Part shown: in pieces, positions 1 through 5,851 of the stretch
Position numbering within the stretch: position 1 is the first letter of the stretch
How the letters are laid out: each line of letters begins with the position of its first letter
Source: Acidobacteriota bacterium
Lineage (GTDB): Bacteria; Acidobacteriota; Terriglobia; Terriglobales; Acidobacteriaceae
Direction of reading: 5' to 3'
NCBI GenBank assembly: GCA_021851625.1
Contig: JAJZCX010000103.1
Location: forward strand, 1 to 5,908
Length of the DNA stretch: 5,908 nt
Translations under genes and position numbers: made by a program
Notes under the pieces: model-generated
Databases searched by the model: none
Told to the model about the DNA's origin: nothing
What the model saw: the letters and a program-made list of their open reading frames with translations, nothing else

Positions 1-137
1 ATGCACTGCCCACGACGCGCTCCGGCAAAATTATGCGGCGTCTGCTGCGCGAACTGGCTGCCACGGGCGAAGTGAAGGGCGACACAACCACGCTCGAAGA
101 CTTCAGCGTTCTGGCCAAACTGGGCCAGGAGGAGTAA
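1..137 (+). CDS. acs: Acetyl-CoA synthetase, C-terminal end (partial)
   Basis: This is the last 44 codons of a gene whose start lies left of the window. The reading frame begins at base 3 and ends at TAA 135-137. The peptide opens with ALPTTRSGKIMRRLLRELAA, which matches the C-terminal signature of AMP-forming acetyl-CoA synthetases (PKTRSGKIMRR in the family). The closing GDTTTLED is like the GDTSTL segment that follows in Acs. Acs joins acetate, ATP and CoA to give acetyl-CoA, AMP and pyrophosphate in the cytosol. The lysine of SGKIMRR (bases 27-29) is the catalytic lysine of the adenylation half-reaction and, in Salmonella Acs, the site of inhibitory acetylation; that role here is inferred from the motif. 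The family PKT is PTT in this protein. A related propionyl-CoA synthetase is possible, but the GDTTTL tail favours Acs. Confidence 0.88.
   Translation, partial: ALPTTRSGKIMRRLLRELAATGEVKGDTTTLEDFSVLAKLGQEE
127..134 (+). promoter_or_regulatory. Ribosome binding site for the acyltransferase, inside acs
   Basis: The sequence AGGAGGAG is a near-perfect Shine-Dalgarno match. It sits in the last codons of acs, just before its TAA, and 10 bases before the TTG at 145. It decides the choice of that TTG over the in-frame GTG at 205, which has no comparable site upstream. Confidence 0.7.
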
Positions 138-144
138 CTCCGCA

Positions 145-1341
145 TTGGCCAGCGAGACGGCATTGCGCGCACCTGCAACGGAACTGGCCGGGCCGGGCAC
201 ACACGTGCCTGCGCTCGACGGCGTGCGCGGCCTGGCCATATTGATGGTAATGGTTGTGCACCTCATGCTGTTCAACAATAACAATGGAAACCGGTGGATG
301 GACGCCCTGTCTCAGTTGCAAGGGCTGTGTGGATCTGGCGTCGACTTATTTTTTGTTCTTTCTGGGTTTCTCATCACTGGAATCCTGTATGACACACTTC
401 ACGACGAGCATTACTTTCGCAACTTTTATATGCGCAGATTTCTGCGCATCTTTCCGCTCTACTATGGATTTTTATTTCTTTTGCTGGCGCTCACGCCTTG
501 GTTAAATGTGATCTGGGGCGGGCGGCAGTATGTTCTGCTCGCATACCTGCAAAATACTGCCATTTGGTTTCCAGTCTCTGGCTTTCATCCGTCTTTGCTG
601 GTGGATCTCAACCACTTTTGGTCGCTGGCCGTGGAAGAACAGTTTTATTGCATCTGGCCCTTGGTGGTTTTTCTGGTGCGAGACCGGAAACGGCTGATGC
701 AGCTTGCATTGGGATTGTCTGTATGCGCGCTGATGCTGCGGATTGGGCTGGCCATGTATAGCACGGCGCTGGCCAGCGGCATTGTGCATGAGTGGACGCT
801 TTGCCGCATGGATACGTTAATGCTGGGCGGGGTGTTGGCTCTGTGGCTGCGCGGTGAGGGGTATTCCATACGTTCTGCAGAACGTTGTCGCGTGCCACTC
901 GTGATCTTTTTCTGGGCTGTCGTGCTTCTGATCTCCGTGTATGCAGCGATCCATCCGCGCGTGGGCTTTGGATACGGATTCTTTGGTGCCACCTACGGTG
1001 GCACTCTGCTGGCTTTGGCGTTTGCAGTGCTGATCTATCTATCCTTACAGCCGGGCACCTTTTGGAACCGCATCTTTTCTGTGGCTTGGTTGCGCAGCTT
1101 TGGCAAATATAGTTACGGCATGTACGTACTGCACATTCTTGTCGGGTACCTTGTGAGTACTACGCTTCGCAGGTTGCTGGGAACCAGCCTGCGCATTTGG
1201 CTGACGCCGCGGCTGCACTCGCGTCCAGCGGCGATTCTTGTGGAATTTGCCGTCAGTGTCAGCGTGGTCTACATGGCAGCCTGGCTCAGCTATAACTTGT
1301 ATGAAGTGCGCTTCCTGCGCCTCAAGCGCCGCTTTGCCTAG
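145..1341 (+). CDS. OafA/YrhL-type membrane acyltransferase (acyltransferase family 3)
   Basis: This 398-residue integral membrane protein probably transfers an acyl group, often acetyl, to an extracytoplasmic sugar or polysaccharide; the acceptor cannot be read from the sequence. Family motifs appear in order. PALDGVRGLAIL (22-33) leads into helix 1 with the conserved His39. GVDLFFVLSGFLITG spans 65-79, and MRRFLRIFPLYY spans 96-107. FWSLAVEEQFY (158-168), RMDTLMLGG (221-229) and GKYSYGMYVLH (320-330) follow. About ten hydrophobic segments are visible, and the protein ends in a basic tail (LRLKRRFA). The length is typical of the stand-alone family without a C-terminal SGNH domain. The TTG start is chosen from the AGGAGGAG 10 bases upstream; GTG at 205 is the alternative and would trim the first 20 residues. 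The gene follows acs by 7 bases, so it is likely read from the acs transcript. Bases 241-480 are clearly poorer in GC than the flanks, partly because of Phe, Tyr and Asn codons. Confidence 0.9.
   Translation: MASETALRAPATELAGPGTHVPALDGVRGLAILMVMVVHLMLFNNNNGNRWMDALSQLQGLCGSGVDLFFVLSGFLITGILYDTLHDEHYFRNFYMRRFLRIFPLYYGFLFLLLALTPWLNVIWGGRQYVLLAYLQNTAIWFPVSGFHPSLLVDLNHFWSLAVEEQFYCIWPLVVFLVRDRKRLMQLALGLSVCALMLRIGLAMYSTALASGIVHEWTLCRMDTLMLGGVLALWLRGEGYSIRSAERCRVPLVIFFWAVVLLISVYAAIHPRVGFGYGFFGATYGGTLLALAFAVLIYLSLQPGTFWNRIFSVAWLRSFGKYSYGMYVLHILVGYLVSTTLRRLLGTSLRIWLTPRLHSRPAAILVEFAVSVSVVYMAAWLSYNLYEVRFLRLKRRFA
430..449. repeat. Inverted repeat, 9-base arms, 2-base centre
   Basis: ATGCGCAGA and TCTGCGCAT flank a TT centre. 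The repeat lies inside the acyltransferase gene and encodes the conserved MRRFLRI segment. The arms are perfect. Function is unknown, and the coding constraint (repeated Arg codons CGC) may explain it. Confidence 0.6.
870..885. repeat. Perfect 16-base palindrome
   Basis: ACGTTCTGCAGAACGT is its own reverse complement. It lies inside the acyltransferase gene over a hydrophilic loop (residues about 242-247), where codon choice is not tightly constrained by the family. Its dyad form would suit a dimeric DNA-binding protein, but nothing else in the window supports such a role. Confidence 0.6.
986..1004. repeat. Inverted repeat, 8-base arms, 3-base loop
   Basis: GTGCCACC and GGTGGCAC are separated by TAC, inside the acyltransferase gene over residues GATYGGT. 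The RNA could form a stable GC-rich hairpin. No T-run follows, so it is not a standard intrinsic terminator. Confidence 0.6.
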
Positions 1342-1345
1342 CGGC
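1328..1345. repeat. Hairpin over the two convergent stop codons
   Basis: GCCGCT (1328-1333) and AGCGGC (1340-1345) form a 6-base stem with the loop TTGCCT. The TAG of the plus-strand acyltransferase (1339-1341) and the TAG of the minus-strand GH27 gene (1338-1340) share the CTAG at 1338-1341, at the junction of the loop and the right arm. No U-tract follows on either strand, so strong intrinsic termination is not supported. It may be a weak bidirectional transcript end. Confidence 0.4.
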
Positions 1346-2738
1346 AACTGTGCGCTCCTGCTGGAGATATCCGCACGAGTGTGCTGGCATGTGCGGCCAA
1401 GGAGAAGGCAATTTTTGTTTCCGGGCCGCTGGTTTTGTGCGTCCAAAGGTCTTCCATGCAAGCGCCGCTTTCTGCCATGTGTAGGCCCAGCGCTGCGGGT
1501 CGCAGCGTAAGCGTCTGCGACTGATCGTCCAAGTTGAACACGGCAACAACCGGCGTGCGCGTTGCGGCGTCCTCCGCCATCCAGACGGCATGGTGCGCAT
1601 CGCTGGCGACAACATGGCGGTTGTGCGCGTGTTGATCCACCTCCAAAACATCTGGGTTCGTCAGCAGACTTTGCGTCCAAGCATCGCTGCTGGGCAGGTC
1701 GCCGCCCATCATCAGCGGCGAGCCGAAGATGGCCCACAGCGTCATCAACGTGCGCTGCTCGTCATGGCTGAAAGCGCTTTGGCGATCCTTGCCAATCACC
1801 GAGCGAATGGAGATGCGTCCCAGCGGCAGCATGTCCAGGTCAGGCCAGTGGTTGGGCTGTCCAAATCCTGACCACTGTGCAGCCAAGGCAAATTGGTTGT
1901 AGAGTCCCTCTGGATAGTCCGTGTTCGGCGCATGTTTCCAGCGATCCCAAACATCATTCGAGACGCGCCAAAGGTTGGCATCCGCGCGCAGATCGGCACG
2001 CTGGTCAAAGGATTGCCCGGGCGAAAGGCTCAGCACCATGGGTCGTCCGGCGTGAGCGATGGCTTTGTGAATCATGGCCACCTCCCCCGCAGGCCAGGGC
2101 TTGCCGCTGACACAATCCATCTTCACGTAGTCCACGCCCCAGCTTGCCCAGAGTTTGGCCTCGGCGTCATACCAAGCCTGTCCGGCAGGCTTGCTGGCAT
2201 CCACGCCGTAATTGTCCGGGTTCCACGGGCAGGTGTCGGTGCGCAGCGCTGCATCGGCAGCGTGCCAATGCGAACCAGCAATGGGCAGATTCTTTTGCAC
2301 CGCAGAGATGGGAATGCCGCGCAGCATGTGAATGCCAAACTTCAACCCCAAGGAGTGCACGTAGTCTGCCAGTGGACGGAAGCCTGCGCCATTCGCGGCA
2401 GATGGAAAGCGATTCACTGCGGGTAGGTATCGGCCTGAAGCGTCCATGGATAGATGCACGGTCTTTGGATCGTCGCCAGTTTCTGGATTCTCGACGAACC
2501 ACTCCATGTCAACGACAACATACTGCCAGCCGTAGGGCTTCAAATGCTGCGCCATCCACTGCGCGTTGGCGCGTATCTCCGCTTCGCGCACGGAGATGCC
2601 ATAAGCATCCCAACTATTCCAGCCCATGGGTGGCGTGGGTGCAAGCGTATGTTGTGCGCGCGCACCTGCACACAAAACCGCAAACGTTGCAGCCAGTGTC
2701 CAGCGCACAATTTTTTTGGGGGCAGGGATAAGATGCAT
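1338..2738 (-). CDS. Secreted GH27-family glycosidase (alpha-galactosidase-like)
   Basis: This 466-residue retaining glycosidase probably removes a terminal alpha-linked sugar in the periplasm or outside the cell. A signal peptide is clear: basic start with KK at 8-9, hydrophobic core, and a likely cut after ARA (28|29). The (beta/alpha)8 domain carries GH27 marks: PPMGWNSWDAYG (36-47), LADYVHSLGLKFGIH (123-137), YVKMDC (204-209) with the predicted nucleophile Asp208, WRVSND (257-262) with the predicted acid/base Asp262, and HWPDLDMLPLG (297-307). A beta-sandwich tail occupies about 365-460. Two sugar-contact sites differ from classical alpha-galactosidases. The usual DD after strand 2 is Asp77-Met78, and the CEW segment reads LSPG near 238-241. 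The specificity may therefore not be plain alpha-galactose. The ATG is supported by GGAG six bases upstream. It lies 70 bases after hemD on the same strand and converges on the acyltransferase, overlapping it by four bases. Confidence 0.88.
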   Translation of the reverse strand: MHLIPAPKKIVRWTLAATFAVLCAGARAQHTLAPTPPMGWNSWDAYGISVREAEIRANAQWMAQHLKPYGWQYVVVDMEWFVENPETGDDPKTVHLSMDASGRYLPAVNRFPSAANGAGFRPLADYVHSLGLKFGIHMLRGIPISAVQKNLPIAGSHWHAADAALRTDTCPWNPDNYGVDASKPAGQAWYDAEAKLWASWGVDYVKMDCVSGKPWPAGEVAMIHKAIAHAGRPMVLSLSPGQSFDQRADLRADANLWRVSNDVWDRWKHAPNTDYPEGLYNQFALAAQWSGFGQPNHWPDLDMLPLGRISIRSVIGKDRQSAFSHDEQRTLMTLWAIFGSPLMMGGDLPSSDAWTQSLLTNPDVLEVDQHAHNRHVVASDAHHAVWMAEDAATRTPVVAVFNLDDQSQTLTLRPAALGLHMAESGACMEDLWTHKTSGPETKIAFSLAAHASTLVRISPAGAHSCR

Positions 2739-2808
2739 CGATAACTCCGCTCAGAAAGAATGGCCACGGGAACCATATCATGCGCGTTGCCGGGAAGGAA
2801 AGAGGCGA
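2739..2808 (-). other. Short gap between hemD and the GH27 gene
   Basis: These 70 bases are the only sizeable untranslated stretch in the minus-strand array. I see no hairpin with a T-run that would end the hem transcript and no convincing -35/-10 pair. The GH27 gene may therefore be read through from hemD or use a promoter I cannot recognise. The only clear signal is the GH27 ribosome binding site. Confidence 0.4.
2745..2748 (-). promoter_or_regulatory. Ribosome binding site of the GH27 gene
   Basis: GGAG on the minus strand sits six bases before the ATG at 2738-2736. It supports that start, which also gives a well-formed signal peptide. Confidence 0.6.
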
Positions 2809-3588
2809 CTAAGCGGAGAGATGCGCCACAATCGCGGCGACCAAGCCGGGAATGGTGTGTTCGGCGGCTTCTATGGTGGGGGAGATTTCATGCGCGCGCA
2901 GTGTCTGGCTGGTGATGGGGCCGATGGAGGCTGTAGCGATGTTTGTGGGCAACGTTGCGAAGCCAGCCTCGCGGAGCAACTGAAAAAAATTCTGTACCGT
3001 CGAGGAACTGGTAAAGGTGACCAAGTGCGGCAAGCGATGCGCATCGGCAAAAATAGCTCGTAGCTGTGTGCCTGCATCGGGTGGAACGATTGTCTGGTAG
3101 GCCTCGGCAAGGGTGAGGTGTGCGCCGAGTTGCGTGAGCGAATCGGGGATGGTGTCGCGCGCCGTTTTTGCGCGGACGAGCAGTACTTGTTTGCTGGGGA
3201 TCGAATCGCGCAGCGCCGCGACAACGGACTCTGCCACGTAAGCCTTGGGTGTGCAGGCAACCGGCCAGCCGCTCTCGCGCAACGTTTGCGCTGTTGCCGG
3301 GCCAATGGCAGCGATGCGCAGCGTGGGTGCATCCTTCGGTGTGATGCCAAGCGTGACTGCGCGCTCGGCAAAAATGCGCGCGCCATTGGTGCTGGTCAGC
3401 AGGAGCCAGTCGAAGCCTGCGAGTGTTTGCAAGGCTGCATCCAGCGGAGCATACGAGTCCGGCGGCGCAATGGCGATCATCGGCGCAGTTTGGATTTCCG
3501 CTCCCAGCGCTTGCAAGGCTGCTGTCAGAGAACCGGCCTGCTGCCGCGCGCGCGTGATGAGAATGCGGCGGCCTGCGAGCGGCTTCAC
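2809..3588 (-). CDS. hemD: Uroporphyrinogen-III synthase
   Basis: This 259-residue cytosolic enzyme cyclises hydroxymethylbilane to uroporphyrinogen III with inversion of ring D, the branch point to heme, siroheme and cobalamin. The family has low sequence identity, but the pattern is clear. It opens with GRRILITRARQQAGSL (6-21), followed by FDWLLLTSTNGARIF (59-73), AAIGPATAQTL (93-103), YVAES (117-121), AEAYQT (161-166, with the conserved Tyr164), LVTFTSSSTVQNF (189-201), SIGPITSQTL (221-230) and EHTIPGLVAAI (243-253). These cover both lobes of the two-domain fold, and the length is normal. The frame stays open upstream to 3945, but that part only shadows hemC. The GTG at 3588-3586 is preferred because it overlaps the hemC stop in a GTGA and has GGAG eight bases upstream. 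It is coupled to hemC. Confidence 0.92.
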   Translation of the reverse strand: MKPLAGRRILITRARQQAGSLTAALQALGAEIQTAPMIAIAPPDSYAPLDAALQTLAGFDWLLLTSTNGARIFAERAVTLGITPKDAPTLRIAAIGPATAQTLRESGWPVACTPKAYVAESVVAALRDSIPSKQVLLVRAKTARDTIPDSLTQLGAHLTLAEAYQTIVPPDAGTQLRAIFADAHRLPHLVTFTSSSTVQNFFQLLREAGFATLPTNIATASIGPITSQTLRAHEISPTIEAAEHTIPGLVAAIVAHLSA

Positions 3589-4538
3589 AAATGCGGCTCC
3601 ACGGCAGCATCGCCTACGCAGAGTGTTTCTCCAAGCAGTGCTGCGGCTCCGCGTTGCAGCAATGTTTCTGCCACGGTATTGCCCAAAGTCTGCGCAGATG
3701 CAGCGGATAAATCTACAGGTTGGGCAGTTGCCTGCTCGCGCAGTACGGCGGATCCATCGGGCCGCGCGACAGCCGCTTGGACACGCCAGCCCTTTGCATC
3801 TTGTCCGCAGTAGACGCCGACCGGCAAGTGGCAGCCTCCGCCCAGACGCGCCAGCACTGTGCGCTCCACTGTAACGGCAAAGCTGGTGGGCGCGTGATGC
3901 AGTGCGGCAAGCATCGCTTGGGTCTTCGCGTCGTTGCCGCGGCACTCAATGGCGAGCGCTCCTTGCGCTGCGGCGGGACAAATTTCTTCGATGGAAAAAT
4001 AGCCGCGCAAATGCTCTGTCAGTCGAAGCCGTTCCAGCCCGGCAGCGGCTAGGAGGATTGCATCATATTGGCCGTCGGCCAGTTTGCGCAGGCGCGTGTC
4101 CACGTTGCCGCGCAATTCTTGAATCTGCAAATCGCTGCGCAGCGCGCGCAATTGCGCCTGACGCCGCAGGCTGCTGGTGCCAACCGTTGCGCTCGCAGGT
4201 AGTGCTTGCAGGCTCTCATAGCGCACGGAGAGAAATGCGTCGCGCGCTTCGGCGCGTTCCGGTGTGGCGGCGATGGTGAACTCTGGCAGCAGTTCCGTGG
4301 GCAAATCTTTCATGCTGTGCACGGCGAGATCAATACTGCCTGCGAGCAGCGCCTCTTCAATCTCTTTGGTGAACATGCCCTTGGTTCCCACCTGCGCGAA
4401 GGGAGCGCTCTGCACGCGGTCGCCGGTGGTGTGGATGATCTGAATCGTCGAGTCATGCCCCAGCGCTTGCAAGCGCGCGGCAATGTGCAGCGCCTGCCAG
4501 CGCGCCAGTTGTGAGCCACGGCTGCCAATGCGAATCAA
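3585..4538 (-). CDS. hemC: Hydroxymethylbilane synthase (porphobilinogen deaminase)
   Basis: This 317-residue cytosolic enzyme condenses four porphobilinogens head to tail into hydroxymethylbilane, building on a dipyrromethane cofactor. Visible motifs are IRIGSRGSQLA (2-12), HSMKDLPTEL (74-83) with the catalytic Asp78, VGTSSLRRQAQL (119-130) with substrate-binding Arg125 and Arg126, and ELRGNVDTRLRKL (141-153). DAILLAAAGLERL (159-171) and GGGCHLPVG (233-241) follow, with Cys236 as the predicted cofactor attachment site. The residue after that Cys is His, where Gln is usual. The length is normal. The start is TTG at 4538-4536: an in-frame stop lies three codons upstream, the protein would otherwise lose its conserved N-terminus, and GAGG lies ten bases before it. 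The TTG overlaps the hemA TGA as TTGA, and the TGA at the other end overlaps the hemD GTG, so the three genes form one coupled unit. Confidence 0.96.
   Translation of the reverse strand: MIRIGSRGSQLARWQALHIAARLQALGHDSTIQIIHTTGDRVQSAPFAQVGTKGMFTKEIEEALLAGSIDLAVHSMKDLPTELLPEFTIAATPERAEARDAFLSVRYESLQALPASATVGTSSLRRQAQLRALRSDLQIQELRGNVDTRLRKLADGQYDAILLAAAGLERLRLTEHLRGYFSIEEICPAAAQGALAIECRGNDAKTQAMLAALHHAPTSFAVTVERTVLARLGGGCHLPVGVYCGQDAKGWRVQAAVARPDGSAVLREQATAQPVDLSAASAQTLGNTVAETLLQRGAAALLGETLCVGDAAVEPHL
3597..3600 (-). promoter_or_regulatory. Ribosome binding site of hemD, inside hemC
   Basis: GGAG on the minus strand lies in the last codons of hemC, eight bases before the GTG of hemD. It helps fix that GTG as the start, rather than one in the long open frame upstream. 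Confidence 0.55.
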
Positions 4539-5851
4539 GCGGTTTCATCCTCGTTTTGCGCGGGAGAGTCTAACTCTTTTGCGTTGGTTGTGTTCTTGGA
4601 TTCTGCTTCGCTGAAGAGACCTTGCAGCATGGCGAGCGTTTCGCGGTCTCCATCTCTGGCGGCGCGTTTGATGGCCTGAATGGGAGCGTGTTGCAGCTTG
4701 TTGACGAGCGAGCGCGTGAGCGCTTCGACGGCCTGTCGTTGCTCCGCAGTCAAGTCGGCCAAGCGTGCACTCGATCGTTGCAGTTCTGTTTGGCGCACGG
4801 ATTCCAGCGTCTTCTGCAGGCCGACGATGGCCGGTACGCCATCGAGCGTGCTGCGGTGATCCTGATAGCGCTGCACCTCGCGGCGGATGATGGCCTCGGC
4901 GGCCTGCGCCTCTTTTTGTCGTTCGGAGATGTGTGAGGCGGCGACCGATTGCAGATCGTCAATGCTATAGACGAAGATGCCTTCCACGCTGTTCATGGCC
5001 GGGTCCACGTCGCGCGGTACGGCAATGTCGATAAAAAACATGGGCTTTTGTTTGCGCTGCTGCGCGTAGGCTTGCCCGTGCTTCGGCGCGAAGATTGGCG
5101 TTTCTGCACCTGTCGAGGTGATGACCACATCGGCTTGGGCGGCAAAATCATGCAGATGTTCGAAGGCAATTGCCTCCGCGCCGAAGCGCTGAGCCAGCGG
5201 CACGGCGCGTTCATAAGTGCGATTGCAAACGTAGAGCTTGCCTGCGCCCTGCTGCATCAGGCTGCGCGCTGCCAGTTCGCCGATCTTGCCTGCGCCCACC
5301 AGCAGCACGGTGCGATTGTGCAGCGAGCCAAAAATTTGACAGGCCAGACGCACGGCCACGGACGCAATGGAGACCGACGAACTGCCGACATTCGTCGAGG
5401 TGCGAATCTTTTTTGCGACGGTGAAAGTGCGCTGTAAGAGGGGATCGAGATGCTCCTGCACCGCGCCAACGGCGCGCGCCACAGTGTAGGACTCTTTCAC
5501 CTGGCCAAGAATCTGCGGCTCCCCGACAACCATTGAATCCAAGCTGGACGCAACGCGGAAGAGATGACGCACCGCCTCGCTCGAACGAAATTCGTACAGA
5601 TACGGGCGCACATCGGCGGGTTCCACCGCAAAAAAGTCGCGGATGAAGTCGAGCAGATTCGCCTGCGCCGATTCCTGATAGGTGAGCAGTTCGACGCGAT
5701 TGCAGGTGGAGAGTATCAACCCTTCGCGCACTCCGGGCACGCCGAGTAGCGACTGCGTTGCCTCTGGCAAACGCGTGGGCGAAATCGCGAGCCGCTCCCG
5801 AATCTCCAATGGAGCCGATTTGTGATTCACTCCAACGAGGACAAGATTCAT
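4535..5851 (-). CDS. hemA: Glutamyl-tRNA reductase
   Basis: This 438-residue cytosolic enzyme reduces glutamyl-tRNA(Glu) with NADPH to glutamate-1-semialdehyde, the first committed step of the C5 tetrapyrrole pathway. The catalytic domain has GVNHKSAPLEIRERLA (7-22), STCNRVEL (48-55) with the nucleophile Cys50, and SSLDSMVVGEPQILGQVK (102-119). GSSSVSIASVAVRLA (156-170) starts the linker to the NADPH domain, which has VGAGKIGE (185-192), CNRT (209-212) and DIAVPRDVDP (275-284). A helical dimerisation region includes LTRSLVNKLQHAPIQAIK (378-395). The last 40 or so residues form a divergent tail rich in Glu, Asp and Asn. The ATG at 5851-5849 is chosen because family proteins begin at MNLVLVGVNHKSAP. 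A TTG at 5896 would add 15 unlikely residues that overlap the preceding gene. No strong ribosome site precedes the ATG, consistent with an ATGA overlap and coupling. Confidence 0.96.
   Translation of the reverse strand: MNLVLVGVNHKSAPLEIRERLAISPTRLPEATQSLLGVPGVREGLILSTCNRVELLTYQESAQANLLDFIRDFFAVEPADVRPYLYEFRSSEAVRHLFRVASSLDSMVVGEPQILGQVKESYTVARAVGAVQEHLDPLLQRTFTVAKKIRTSTNVGSSSVSIASVAVRLACQIFGSLHNRTVLLVGAGKIGELAARSLMQQGAGKLYVCNRTYERAVPLAQRFGAEAIAFEHLHDFAAQADVVITSTGAETPIFAPKHGQAYAQQRKQKPMFFIDIAVPRDVDPAMNSVEGIFVYSIDDLQSVAASHISERQKEAQAAEAIIRREVQRYQDHRSTLDGVPAIVGLQKTLESVRQTELQRSSARLADLTAEQRQAVEALTRSLVNKLQHAPIQAIKRAARDGDRETLAMLQGLFSEAESKNTTNAKELDSPAQNEDETA
4549..4552 (-). promoter_or_regulatory. 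Weak ribosome binding site of hemC, inside hemA
   Basis: GAGG on the minus strand lies ten bases before the TTG start of hemC. The match and spacing are only fair, which fits initiation that relies mainly on coupling to hemA translation. Confidence 0.35.

Noticed and set aside
986..1004. Intrinsic terminator inside the acyltransferase
   Set aside because: The stem is strong but no T-run follows, and the reading frame continues through intact family motifs.
1893..2426. 177-residue plus-strand open frame opposite the GH27 gene
   Set aside because: It is an antisense shadow of a clear GH27 coding region with no ribosome site or recognisable motif.
3118..3874. Plus-strand open frames opposite hemC/hemD as an antisense gene
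   Set aside because: Two overlapping frames without motifs or start signals; both strands cannot sensibly code here, given fully conserved HemC and HemD.
3589..3945. N-terminal extension of hemD making a 378-residue protein
   Set aside because: The extra part lies entirely within hemC in another frame, is rich in Arg, Cys and Ala without family similarity, and the GTG at 3588 gives a normal-length HemD with a ribosome site.
4949..5437. 162-residue plus-strand open frame opposite hemA
   Set aside because: It is a shadow frame caused by high GC codon bias in hemA; the composition (Cys, His, Arg rich) is not protein-like.
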